Below, one piece after another: positions 15,101 to 25,122 of a stretch of 64,000 nucleotides of DNA (positions are counted from its first letter, which is position 1; every line of letters begins with the position of its first letter). The DNA is from Labia minor (Eukaryota; Arthropoda; Insecta; Dermaptera; Spongiphoridae). The translations under genes were made by a program, and so were the position numbers. The stretch spans positions 73,250,546 through 73,314,545 of the forward strand of contig OY720344.1 of NCBI GenBank assembly GCA_963082975.1. Reading direction: 5' to 3'. Below the pieces are notes generated by a model. It was not told the DNA's origin and ran no database searches. It worked only from the letters and a program-made list of their open reading frames with translations.

Positions 15101-16011
15101 GTTTCACTTTTTGTAAAAACTTAAAAGGCAACCCTCGTATATATGATTTCCAAACTTACTTTTTGTCTCTTTTAGTGTCTTCAAAAGTGCCTTAATGAAA
15201 ATAAGGTTTAATTTGGTTTCTGTCTTACGAGCAAATGACTACCTATATATTATAATGTCGAGTAACATTTTTTTTAATTGTAAAGGGAATAAAACTTTCT
15301 TTAAACTTTTTTTTGATTGTTTTATTGACTTTCAAGAGTTTTATTTTACTCAATCTTTGAAATAATTAGAATATAATTAATTCATCATAAAACTAATTTG
15401 GAGAGACGATGGCTTCACGTTCGTTAGACCAAGATCATAATCACTTTTTTGAGCCTCTTAATAATAAAATATAGTGAAATTATCATATTATTTCTTATAT
15501 TTCTCTGAGGAAGGGAGATTTTTAAATATTATAATAATAATAATTTTTTACCAAAAAAAAATGTATTATTAATTAATGATCTATTCTTCCATTTTTCTTT
15601 TAGAAATATTACTCATCAATCTTTGGAACAAACTACTTGGTTAGAGCCAGGGTAAGTTAAATAATGTTTTTTAATTTTAATAATAATAATAATAATATTT
15701 ATAGTAATAATAATAAAAATCAATATCAGTTGTTTTCATTTTTGTTTGTTCAAAAATTTAAAAATAAAGAAAGCCTTTTTTTAATGATGGGGAAGTGAAT
15801 AAATAACTTAGTATAATTAATAAAAATATGCAGTTAATTAAAAATGTAAACCTTTACTTATCTTATACGTAAGTATACCCACCTATTTTTATTTCTATAT
15901 TGACAACAAATAAATCTTACATAACATATTGAAAACAAATCGTAAAAATGAAATTGAGGTGATGATAACTTTGAAAGTTAGTTTTTAAAAAAAGTTCAGA
16001 TTTATACTTTA

Positions 16012-16051
<40 letters not shown>

Positions 16052-19000
16052 CCTACCTTCTCCTTCATCCATCCCCTTCTTCTCGTCGTTTTCTGAATTT
16101 TATTTTTAAGATCCTTAGATTTTGATAAATAATGAAATTTTTATATTTTTATTTGATTTTACTCTTTTATAATGCTGCTTAGTTTTTTATTCATTAATAG
16201 TTTTTTTATATTTTTCATAAATATATTGGTTAATAATATTTTTTTATTTCGCCCTTTTAAGGCCATATTTTTTATTTCTCTTTTTTCTTTTATGCTTCGG
16301 AGGTTAATAATGTTGAAAGGTATCGTATAAAGATATCAATCAAGTCATTCCATAAAAATATTTATATTTTTTTTATTTATAATTATTTATAATCTTTGTT
16401 TAATGTTTATAGGGAGTGAAACCCATTTAAACCTAATATACATTCTAGACACATTTACTCGTAATAGTGTTTTATTTTTAAATCAATTTTTTTTTTAACT
16501 TGATAAGTGTTATGAACCCTCGACTTCAAGTTTAGAAAATAATTAGACATAACCATTTGAACTACATTTGGATAATTTATAATTTTAAAATTATATTTAT
16601 TTTTAAATTGGTGATATTTTTATAGTTAATAAAAAGTTAGAACAGCCTTTATCCTAACTTCATCTTAACTAATAAATTTTTTCAGTACCTCTCAAATTGT
16701 AAATGTTTTTAAATATAACTTAACATATATTGTTATTGAATTTTCGATTCTTTTTAATTTAATTTTTTTTATTATTAACATATAGAAAGAATATGAAATA
16801 AACTTATAAATAAGTTTATACATAGGGATAGAGATATAACGCGGTTAGGGTTAGAGTGCGTTTTCTAAATGTCCAAAACTAACCCTTTTGGTATGGGAGA
16901 GATATAGTAACCACCTAATCGACCAAATGAATCGTGTCTACCTTAGTTTAAAGCAAACCGTCTTGCAAGGATGATTTGTTTTATCGGCTATCTTGAAGAT
17001 CAACACATGCCAAATTTTATCATATGTATTTCAAAGGCTCGTAATTTCTTTTCTTTTGCAATTTTTTATAAGTATTCTGTATTCTACGTTTTTGCACATT
17101 TTTTAAAATTAATATTAAGACTTATTTATTCACATATCCTTCATTACTTATTTCCTTGTTTAATATTTAATATCTAAAATTGTGTTGAAGTAGTGGTAAG
17201 ACCCATTGTGTGTACGAGGGATATGGCGTGCATTTACTTTTGTTTAACAGTGAGAAATATTCTTAGTCCCAGACTTGTGTAAATATATTATTTAGGTTAT
17301 ATACTTTTTCTTAATCTTACCTAATTAAATAATTAAATATTTCAACTTCATGACTTTTTTATTTTTGCAATTTTTAGTAGTTTTTATTTTAAGAATTAAG
17401 CTTCAATTTTTGCTATGAATACCTAATTTTTCTAGGTACCATTAACGCCAATACTCATATCATAAGTCGTATTAGCGTTTAAGATTTAGCAAAAACCCGG
17501 TGCGTCATATCTGTCGAGTTTATCTTAAGTAATTTATTTCAATTACTGTTTGAAAATATGATAATATGAGGATAAAAAACTATTTATCTTCATTTTAATT
17601 ATTAATTAATTAAGTTTCAAATTCTGGAACATTAAAGAATTTATTTGGAAAATTCAATTCTCAAATAATCAAATCAGCCTGTTTGGGATCATCCCGCACC
17701 TAAGCTTTGAAAATTTATATTATGTTTCCTCATATAATATTATATATTTATAATTTTAAATATTCAATATTTTATAATTGTTTGCTAAGTAGCTTAAATA
17801 ATGGATTTTAGGAAGAATAAAATAGAAGTTATTTAACAAGCATAATCATTCAAGCAAACATAATAATATTCATGTATTTAAATCAAAAATAATTTCGATA
17901 TAACAATTTTCTATACTTTTTTAATTTTTACTTAGTGATGATTATTTATTAATTAAATTTAATTAAATCCCGGTTATAAAGAGACTTAGGTTAGGTACCA
18001 ATTTTGTTAAATTTAGTGCATATCTCCCCATTTTGTTATATCCAGCCATTTTCTTATTTAAATCAGAAAATTAGATATAGAATCAAAACCACCTTCATGA
18101 AAATATATTTGTGTGTGTGTGTGTGTGTGTATGTAGACAAGATTACGAAAAAACTAGAATCATGAAATTTGGTAAACCGGAATTATTCAAAATACGTAGT
18201 TTTCTATCAACTTTTGAGAGTTCAACCGGAAGAGGGTTATTACTTACAACGTTTTAATTTTTTTTTCCTCTAAAGAGACCATAAAAATAAAGATATATGT
18301 TTGATAGTTTTTCACATGATTAAAAATTGTATAAAATTGCTAAATATAGAATTTCAGCTTGATTGAATCGCTGAAAGTACCAGAATTAATTTTTTAACAC
18401 TACAAATCTCACGCGCCAACACGTGACGTGGATAAAGAGCCAAACATGCGCTGGTTTAATAAATATTATTAATTAATTTTAGTTTATAATTTATAATTTA
18501 ATTTAAATATAATATATGTTGTTTAATCCAATTCAAATCGCGAGATAGTCGAGTGGAGACACTCCAGCTTATTTATGATTAAAAGTTAGTTTCTATCATT
18601 TACTAGTTTAATGTTATAAAATTACACAAATAAGACCCTAGTTCATATTTACATAATAATAAAAATAACTTCAATAACAATAGTATTGTCAATAAATAAT
18701 TTTAGTGCAAAACACAGATAAAAATAAATAATAACACCACCCATCATTAAACCTAGATTTTCCACTTTATCTTAAAAATAAATATTTTCACAACTTCTCA
18801 CAAACTATTGTTTGTCTCACTCATAAACAAAGATTATTCACAATTGATGTGCTATACACGACACTCCCCTATAATCCACAACATAGATTTTCTAAATCCA
18901 TTTAATTTTATTAATTCATTTAATTAACATGCGATCCAGATCTTCGTTTGCCAACCCGCATAAACAAATTGTTGGGGAATTCTTTATTTAAATTGTATGG

Positions 19001-22000
19001 AGATGATTATATATAAATGATATAATGAATACTAGCTGCTCAGACCTATTCTGGCGCTCTTCGCATCTAGAAAGGGGCAGAGTCCCCTGTATTCCCGAAG
19101 TAATACGTATTATTTGGTTCAAAATGTAAAAGGTTGTCAATTATTTGATTTATAAAACTTTTTTTAACTTATTTGATCCCCTTAAATTGAAATAAATTAA
19201 AAAATTTATTTTTTTCAATTTAAATACAATTAATTTAAACTTGTTAGCCATTATATAATTATTGATGTATAGAAATATTGAATGTTCTTAGAGATATTAG
19301 ATTTGATAGTGTTATCCGATTTGGCCTTAATCCGCATTGACATTCTCCTAAGATTAAAAATAAACTCATAAGTTGAGTCCCCTACTAGTCCAATTCATTT
19401 AGAAATATTTACAAGTTGCATAAGAAATAAGAGAAAATAATAATCAAATAATACTAATAAATGATATTATAACTAAATATTAAAGTATATTCAAGTTCAT
19501 TAAACTTATAAACAAATGAATATTATTTTTTATTAATATCATATTAATAAAGAAAATTTATTAAACATAATAAATAATAAGTTGACCTGTGGCCAGGTCC
19601 GAACCGACCGACGGTTTGAAGTAAATTAATTTCCAGCTACAGAAACAATTTCAAATAATTTTAAGATATCTATTAATGTAATAAAAAACAGATAGGGATA
19701 TAACATAAATATTTTTAATTTTATTTTATTTTATTTATAATATATATGCAAGACCAGGCTGTGACGTCATGAATGGCTGGATGACGTCATATAATTTTAA
19801 ATCAAGAAAAAACTAATAAATATGATTTTTCTCGAGGATAAAACCAATACAAAGTGCATGATTCGTGGTGATATATAAAATAAGTTGACCTGTGGCCAGG
19901 TCCGAACCGACCGACGGTTTGAAGTAAATTAATTTCCAGCTACAGAAACAATTTCAAATAATTTTAATATATCTATACATTAATATACAAATAGGCATAT
20001 AACGTAAATATTTTTAATTTTATTTTATTTATAATATATATGTAAGACCAGGTTGTGACGTCATGAATGGCTGGATGACGTCATATAATTTTAAATCAAG
20101 AAAAAACTAATAAATATGATTTTCCCGAGGATAAAACCAATACAAAGTGCATGATTCGTGGTGATAAATAAAAAAATCTCCTCATGTGAAATTTGGTGTG
20201 AAAATAACCCTTCCTTCCTATCGTCGATCGCTAATACTACCACTTCCGGTTTCCGGATTTGCACCAAAAGTTGATCAATTCATCCCAGTGATGCATTAAG
20301 TAAATATACCAAATTTCATCAAAATCGGTTGAGCCGTTCAGGCTGTACACATCTATACGGACGGACAGACGGACAGACGGACGGACAGACGGACAGACGG
20401 ACGGACAGACATCATGCTAAAAATACTTTTTTCTGTTTAGAAAATGCATGATTCGTGGAGATATGTAAAAATCTCCACATGTGAAATTTGGTGTGAAAAC
20501 AATACCTCCCTTACTATCGTCGGTCGGTAAAAATCTCCTTTAGTGTGAAAATAACCCTTCCCTTCCTATCGTCGATCGCTAATACTACCACTTTCGGTTT
20601 CCGGATTTGCACCAAAAGTTGATCAATTCATCCCACTGATGCATTAAGTAAATATACCAAATTTCATCAAAATCCGTTCAGCCGTTCAGGTTGTACACAT
20701 CTATACGGACGGACAGACGGACAGACGGACAGGCGGACGGACGGACAGACATCATGCTAAAAATACTTTTTTTCTGTTAAGAAAATGCATGATTCGTGGA
20801 GATATGTAAAAATCTCCACATGTGAAATTTGGTGTGAAAACAATACCTCCCTTACTATCTTCGGTCGGTAAAAAAGTGAAGTCTGCCCCAATTTAGGAAA
20901 TGCTGTTTTATTTATTATTTATAATATTTTAAAAATCTCTTTTGATAGAGAAAAAGAAAAAACAACAATTGGTAAAATAAAACTGAATTTTTTTTAGAGA
21001 GATTTTAATTAATTCTTGTTTTAAATATTACTAACCAATGCTAGAAATTTCCATTACTATTGGATTATGCATTGAAAGGGTAAATAGTCATTGAATTGAT
21101 TTTTGTTGTAAAAAAAACACTCCATAGTGTAAATACACAATTCCCACTTTTTTACCTTAAAAAAACTTCCTGAATTTGATCGTTGATGTACTTTAAACAT
21201 TTATAAACATCAAAAATGACTTATTTTTAGAATCACTTGTTAACGACCACAGAATTATGGCATCTCTATGATAACACTAAAGATCCTATCTTTGTGATTA
21301 AAAGCGAAAGAAAGTTTTTTTTTTTTTTTTTTTGTGGTTAAAAAAATTTATCAAGCTTTCACATAAAAGCTATATTTTTATGTTTATACATATAATTAAT
21401 TTTTCAAGCGAGTAGATTTTAATACAATCATGATAAAAACATAAAAAATCTTTCGTTTAGTCTTCTTTATTAGCGTCTTATTTAATGTTAATTTATTAGA
21501 ATACAAAAAATGGCTGCTAAAGGTAAAAATTTCAATTAATACATTGCTTTTATACTATTTCCAATTACATGTCTATTTCAAAGTTGCCCACACAAAGCGC
21601 ATTCCTCTAAACATTCCAAACTCACGTGATTTACATCCATTCTCGTCTTTCTCTCTCTCTCTCAAAGTCACTAATTATAATGTTTACAGTATCCCTTACT
21701 GTAATTAGTCAATAATTTTCATTTATATATAATTAAAGTTTAACATAAACCTGTAGGAATCTGTAAATATATATCATACTTGATGGAGAGGGGAAAATCA
21801 TTTTTAAATTGAATTCGAATATTGTGAGGGGAATGTTTCTCAATTTTATCATAATAAAACTAATTAATTGGTATTAATAGCATATATACATCAACTCAAC
21901 TCATGAAGCATTGTAAATCTGTATTCAAAAGTGAAATTAAAAGAAATCCTACAATTTTATATCATAAATGTGTGGGGGGGGTCTACTATTATTGTATTTA

Positions 22001-25000
22001 TATATATATATATTTCATTTTTAAGCCATTTTCTACAACTGGATTCTAGAAATTATTTTTTAAATTAACTTGAATTATAGATAATATTCAGTTAATATAG
22101 AAAATAAAATATTTCAAATGAAAAAAATGCCCCCATCATTGCCATCATTTCTATAAGAAAAAATTTTATTTCTTTGAATCTATATTTCCTAAAAAATTTA
22201 AATTAATTGAATAAACGGTGTAGATTCGTCAAGAGTTATCCTTTTTCTATCATCTCAAAAATGTCAGAAACTATTCTGATATTGAAAATTAAAGAAAACC
22301 AACATCTCTTGATTTTTTACCATAATTGAATTTTTCTTTTTATAATGAAATAAATTAATATTTCTTGCTATTTTTTATATTTATTTATAAAAATGTTTAT
22401 AAAGGAATTTTTTTTTATTTTTTTTAAAAAGCACGAGCTGTTAATAATTGATTGTTCTAAAGATGGAAGTACCATTTAAAGACCTCTATAAGTTTGATAA
22501 ATTATCAAAGGACTTAAGAAATTATTGCACATCACAGACCATCCCATTCGGACATAGTAACTCAATGCTATTTTTTGATATTTTAAAAACATGCAGAATG
22601 CCCGCAGATTGGGCTTGTGTGTGCGTTTTTACCAACCGACGATAGTAGGGAGGTATTTTTAAATTTTTTTTCTTTTTTTTTTTGAATGAATATTGGGAAT
22701 TTAAAAATTATTTATTGAGATATAAAATAAGCAATCAAATATGCTTTTTTCAAAAATGTTAGTTTTATATCCAAATAAATAATTTTTAAATTAACAGCAA
22801 ACTCCACCATCTTTTATGTAATTTACATAAATAAAATAAACGAATAATGTTCTTGTTAATATTTAATATTTATGGATTAAAAATTTCCTCCAATGTAAAT
22901 ATTTGAAACGAGAGAAACACATACGAATTGTTCTTAGTGAGAAGGAAATTTATAAATAAATAAATAATCATTTCTATTTCCATAAAGATATTATTTATAA
23001 AGATCACAAGAAATCCATTAATCATTGATTAACCAAGAATAATTAATCAAACGCATTTTTAATCATCTAAGTTTATCAAACAAACAACTGATTTACTTAC
23101 ATTTAAGTTAATTTATAAATGAAAAAAATGTGGAATGTCTCCGCTCTGCTTTCTTGCAAATTCGAATTGGATTAATTAACACATAGAAGAGAGATTATAT
23201 TTAAATTAAATAATAAATTAAAATTAATAAAAAATATTTATTAAACCAGCGCGAGTTTGGCTCTTTGTTGATGGCACCACGTCACGTGCTGGCGCGTGAT
23301 TGTCAGTAAACGTGTTAAAATATTAATACCGGTACTTTCGATTCAACCAAGCTGAAATTCTATATATACCAGTTTTATACAATATTTAATCATGTGAAAA
23401 ACTATCGAAGATATACTGAGAGGAGTACGTGAATATATTTGATTTAATAGTGCTTATTGTGAGTTCCTATATTGGGGTGAAATTTCTATTTATTTATCAA
23501 ATAATAAATCATTTAACTTTGATATTTGATCGATAGTGTGAAGTGTTACAATGTAATTTATATTAATTATCAAACAATAAACAATAAATTTTCTAATTTT
23601 ATTGGTGTTAAGTGTTAAATAAAATTTATATTTATTTTTATCAAATAATAAATAATATAAATTCATAAGTTAAATAGTGGTAAAGTGAAAAATATAAATT
23701 AGTCAAGAAATCAAGTTATTTGGATTGGTGTCATTGATGAACAAGTTCTATTTATATAATTTAAACTATTGTGTATTATATTAATAGTAAATATTTAAAG
23801 TTATACATTTTGGTGGTATATTAGATAATAGAATATCTTTTTATATAAACAATATAAAATTATATATAAGTGTAACATTTTAATCTTAAGGATTACAAAC
23901 AAAATGTTATTATTTTGTTTATTTATTTATTGTACATTATGTATTGTACAATATAACACTTAAAATAAAATGTGTTTTTTCATATAAAATTAATTTCTAA
24001 ATATATCGACATATAAAAAATAATTCCTAATTAAATAATAAAATAATTTCAATAATAAAAAATTTACTTACATTTACTACCATGTTTGCTGGGTTTGTTA
24101 CGGATAGTATGGACACGGATGGTCTGTGGGTGTAATAGTCTGCGATTTTGTTATTCAAATAATTACAGGGAATTCGGAAGGCCTGTGGGGGGACGTACTA
24201 TGTCAGTGTTTCTCAACCTTTTTGGACCAAACGCCCCCTTTGTAAGACCTGCTTCTTAATTCGCCCCCCCCCCCCTATAGATTTTTACAGATAAAAATTT
24301 CATGATAATCCCTAATATAAGGTAGGTACACTAGGTGATACTTAGAGCCATATTGAAAAATCGAGTTTCAGAACATGATTGCAAAATCATCTGACCTTTT
24401 TTTTATTTTTATTTTTAAGAACCATATTGAAAAAAATTGAAAAAAGAGGAAATGTTTAAAAAGTCTGTTCGCAAAATCATCTTACCTTTTTTTAGAGTTG
24501 AAAATGATTTCGCCCCCCAAAAATAACTTATCGCCCCCCAAAATCGTACAATCAAATAATCGCCCCCTTTAAGATGTCCGGGTTGAGAATCACTGTACTA
24601 TGTGATCTGCGGTGCCATCTATTGGGCGCCTGAAGAGTCAACCGTTGACGCCTACAACGTCACCTTGCGGCTGCGGGCATTCCAGGATTAAAAAAAGGCT
24701 ATAGAGTTACTACCCCTCCTGTTGCACATTTCAATCGAACAAAAATTTTCTATGGTCCAATGTTTGGACCTTTTTATTCAAATTTTACATTTTATTATTA
24801 TCTGAGTTGATTATTTTTACCAATTATATTTGTAATTAATTATTTTTCAATCGATATAAATTAGAAACATTTATAAACTATATAAATATACAAAATTAAT
24901 TAAATTTTGCTATTTGGCTCGAGTGATTTATTAATTGAATGCAAAAACCCTTCTCTCCCCAATGTAAAATCGGTTTATAAAATAATTTTAAAAGATAATG

Positions 25001-25122
25001 TGTAGATTATATTAATTATAGTTGCAAAAAATTTAAGTAAATTGATTGATTTATATCTTAATATATATTTTTATTTTAGTTGTTGGTCTACAGCCGGAGG
25101 TTTGGGCTCCAACTGGAGATAA
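549..25122 (+). CDS. Prominin-like pentaspan membrane glycoprotein, 3' part (5' end outside window)
   Basis: Seven exons join in phase: 549-774, 3708-3866, 6064-6198, 9913-10071, 12885-12982, 15604-15651 and 25080-25122 (TAA 25120-25122). Each has a GT donor and an AG acceptor. The encoded C-terminal part has a long extracellular region with potential N-glycosylation sites (NAS, NIT, NQS) and spaced cysteines (TPCV, APCRP, TLCRK). The segment YLEQHHAWVGLAAS through CRPLYEAFDLARNTLC is followed by a hydrophobic helix (LWFWASSFITLLLFTFALGI) and a basic stop-transfer stretch RLGRVWR. This order matches the last loop, last membrane span and cytoplasmic tail of prominins, as I know the family. Prominins sit in plasma-membrane protrusions and bind cholesterol. 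The tail is short and ends in SNWR. The join over the 9.4-kb last intron is phase-consistent but rests on two small exons, so the last exon is the least certain. The family call is from recalled resemblance, not from an alignment. Confidence 0.8.
1443..2057 (-). repeat. DINE-like dispersed element, family A copy 1
   Basis: This is an inverted copy of 2964-3615. Read on the minus strand it begins with the palindrome AGTATCTCTGGCGAGATAGT (one mismatch), has a short AC/GT microsatellite in the middle (1912-1932), and ends with a small hairpin, TGGAG-loop-CTCCA, followed by GCT. Palindromic start, central microsatellite and 3' hairpin are the layout described for DINE-1/Helentron-associated non-autonomous elements. 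Assignment to that class is inference; no Rep/helicase is present. Confidence 0.6.
2058..2963. other. AT-rich spacer between inverted family A copies
   Basis: This 906-bp AT-rich intronic spacer lies between two head-to-head family A elements. I see no coding exon, RNA gene or terminal repeat of its own. Confidence 0.4.
2964..3615 (+). repeat. DINE-like dispersed element, family A copy 2 (best preserved)
   Basis: It begins with the perfect palindrome ACTATCTCGCCAGAGATAGT (2964-2983). The centre holds a (TG)n microsatellite at about 3080-3135. The 3' part contains CGAGATAGT, an inverted copy of the start, and then the hairpin TGGAGACACTCCA before AGCT at 3612-3615. Copies are at 1443-2057 (-), about 18105-18569 (+) and about 23129-23410 (-). 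The ORF across the TG run is only a His/Thr artefact. Confidence 0.65.
4140..4590. other. AT-rich intron, nothing recognised
   Basis: AT-rich intronic DNA with simple AT runs (for example around 4383). I see no coding or RNA signal. Confidence 0.3.
4595..4915. mobile_element. Palindromic MITE with long terminal inverted repeats
   Basis: A segment at about 4613-4702 (containing GCACTAAAAAGGAGAAAATA) recurs inverted at about 4803-4893 (TATTTTCTCCTTTTTAGTGC). The arms are about 90 bp and highly similar. The central 100 bp holds GCGTGGGCGCAAAACATG and no ORF. The size and structure fit a foldback-type MITE. The ends run into poly-A/T, so the outer borders and target duplication cannot be fixed. 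Confidence 0.65.
4970..5290. repeat. Mariner end fragment and unclassified repeat
   Basis: The start (GGTCAATAAGTCAGTGACTT) closely resembles the left terminus of the mariner at 13821. The following 150 bp (about 5130-5280) is GC-richer than its surroundings and looks like a repeat fragment, but I cannot classify it. Confidence 0.4.
5623..5695 (+). mobile_element. hAT-type terminus, fragment
   Basis: CAGTAGCGTAACGAGG followed by a GGGCGG-rich stretch has the style of hAT ends (CAGTGGCGTA in the element at 26293). No matching opposite end (CTACTG) was found nearby, so this is a solo or degraded end. Confidence 0.4.
6890..7770 (-). pseudogene. Degenerate mariner transposase
   Basis: Minus-strand translation in shifting frames gives scattered mariner transposase pieces. 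The N-terminal piece is SNFVPTKQHF-like near 7765. Further on come HYDN-like and KKSW-like bits near 7300, and the clearest piece, NSRPHIAKQVKNILELLKW, near 7090-7030. The last matches the mariner motif around the second catalytic Asp, here mutated to Ser. There are many stops and frameshifts, so it is inactive. It lies in a prominin intron, and its divergence suggests an old insertion from a mariner lineage different from the copy at 13821. Confidence 0.65.
7771..8810. other. AT-rich intron, nothing recognised
   Basis: About 1 kb of AT-rich intronic sequence without a recognisable exon, RNA gene or terminal repeat. Confidence 0.3.
8815..9000. promoter_or_regulatory. Possible intronic regulatory patch with GATA-type motifs
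   Basis: This patch is GC-richer than the surrounding intron and matches none of the repeat families seen here. It contains CTTATCT at about 8825 and 8855, AAGATAAGAG near 8965, and the near-repeated GGTGGCCAATAGGCCAATGG. Three GATA-type motifs within 150 bp suggest a possible enhancer. This is inference from motif clustering only, in a genome where GATA-like words are common. Confidence 0.25.
10395..10676 (-). repeat. tRNA-derived SINE
   Basis: On the minus strand, starting near 10676, GGCGCCATAGGGTGAGAGG resembles a tRNA 5' end and A box. About 50 bp on, CCCGGGTTCAAGTCCCGGG is a perfect T-arm stem-loop with a canonical B box (GGTTCAAGTCC). A non-tRNA body follows (TCTCTGGCTGGGGTCTATGG and beyond) to about 10400. 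The internal pol III promoter plus unrelated tail defines a tRNA-derived SINE. The ORF that crosses it on the + strand is spurious. Target duplications could not be resolved. Confidence 0.75.
10750..11035 (+). repeat. Family B dispersed repeat, degraded copy
   Basis: It begins with ACCGACCGACGATA and runs through a decayed GTCTGTTCG tract, CTTGAACGGCTCAACGG and CTTTTGGTGTATATCCGC to CCGGAAGTAG. It has the same module order as 11410-11730 and as two reverse copies at 20177-20875. No coding capacity is seen. Confidence 0.6.
11410..11730 (+). repeat. Family B dispersed repeat with (GTCC)n microsatellite
   Basis: This is a well preserved copy. The order is ACCGACCGACGATAGTAAGG, AATTTCACATGTGGAGAT, AGCATGATGTCTGTCC with (GTCC)n, CTTGAACGGCTCAACGG, GGAAACCGGAAGTGG and GCGATCGACGATAGGAAGG. 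The two ends carry related CGACGATAG words. A central tetranucleotide array inside a conserved frame points to a non-autonomous mobile element; its class is unknown to me. Confidence 0.6.
12214..12287 (-). mobile_element. hAT-type terminus, fragment
   Basis: Read on the minus strand, CAGAGGCGGATTAAACG is followed by a GC-rich hairpin-like stretch (GGGCGG, CCGGGC, GCCCGG). CAGAGGCGGAT is a common style of hAT terminus. No opposite end was found, so I call a solo end or an old deletion. Confidence 0.4.
13821..15139 (+). mobile_element. Full-length but broken, chimeric mariner element
   Basis: The left end is TACGAGGGCAGGTCAATAAG; the right end reads inverted as TACGAGGGTTGCC. Both lie in TA-rich DNA, consistent with a TA target. 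The length of about 1.3 kb is normal for mariner. Translation in several frames gives a helix-turn-helix piece (GLTQQHCIESLCA), then QKKARVDLCPEMLKKF, GNWIYSYGP (catalytic region, with the usual DETWIY changed to GNWIY), VFEEIRKN, LNHDN and CPYSPDLSPNDFFLF. A second C-terminal-type piece (SDYFLFPKMKK) sits before the N-terminal part, and a block around GATATCGCAGACTGCAATAC is present twice (about 14356 and 14588). It is inactive. Confidence 0.8.
16060..18090. other. Intronic AT-rich DNA, nothing firm
   Basis: This is part of the last prominin intron. A weak pair of related ends (AGATATAACGCGGTTAGG near 16830 and the inverse of AGATATGACGCACC near 17515) may mark an old transposon about 700 bp long. 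No exon or RNA gene is recognised. Confidence 0.25.
18105..18569 (+). repeat. DINE-like family A copy 3, 5'-truncated
   Basis: It starts at the GT microsatellite and continues with the family A 3' half (ATGAAATTTGGTAAACCGG, AGAATTTCAGCTTGATTGAA) to CGAGATAGTCGAGTGGAGAC and the terminal hairpin ending in AGCT. The 5' palindrome is missing, and a short deletion removes part of the GTGGTGCCATCAACA segment. Confidence 0.6.
19575..20170 (+). repeat. Family D repeat, tandem pair with TGACGTCA palindromes
   Basis: A unit of about 300 bp occurs twice in tandem (about 19581-19880 and 19881-20168). Each begins AAGTTGACCTGTGGCCAGGT, contains ACCGACCGACGGTTTGAAG and TCCAGCTACAGAAACAATTT, carries two TGACGTCA palindromes about 20 bp apart, and ends near GTGCATGATTCGTGGTGATA. 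Relatives are at 37060-37260 (-) and 37690-37775 (+). No ORF is present. Confidence 0.65.
20177..20875 (-). repeat. Family B repeat, two tandem reverse copies
   Basis: Two nearly identical reverse-oriented units (about 20177-20525 and 20530-20875) each contain ACTTCCGGTTTCCGGATT or a variant, CAAAAGTTGATCAATTCATC, a (GGAC/AGAC)n array and ACATCATGCTAAAAATAC. They directly abut the family D pair, so the whole 19575-20875 block is a composite of two duplicated repeats. Confidence 0.6.
20876..22620. other. Intronic AT-rich DNA, nothing firm
   Basis: No exon recognised. It contains a poly-T run near 21317, a CT microsatellite near 21652 and a short G run near 21973. The 65-codon ORF at 22448-22645 has no recognisable motif and runs into a family B fragment (22629-22655), so it is not called. 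Confidence 0.3.
23129..23410 (-). repeat. DINE-like family A copy 4, truncated
   Basis: A reverse copy of the 3' half of family A: TGTCTCCGC at the terminal hairpin, GGCACCACGTCACGTGCTGG, and the segment shared with 1660-1735. The terminal hairpin is mutated, and the microsatellite and palindromic halves are absent. Confidence 0.5.
24196..24603. mobile_element. hAT MITE with perfect 8-bp target duplication
   Basis: The element is 24204-24595 (392 bp). The left end CAGTGTTTCTCAACC and the right end, read inverted as CAGTGATTCTCAACC, differ at one of 15 positions. It is flanked on both sides by TACTATGT (24196-24203 and 24596-24603). The interior has C-rich blocks (CGCCCCCC) and repeated AGAGCCATATTGAAAAA-type segments also found at 43140 and 51872. 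There is no ORF, so it is non-autonomous. Confidence 0.9.

Noticed and set aside
16851-16864. Telomere-like GGTTAGGGTTAG
   Set aside because: Only two repeat units, inside an intron; chance or part of an old repeat.
16826-17522. Possible old transposon with AGATATAACGC ends
   Set aside because: The end similarity is short and imperfect, and there is no target duplication.
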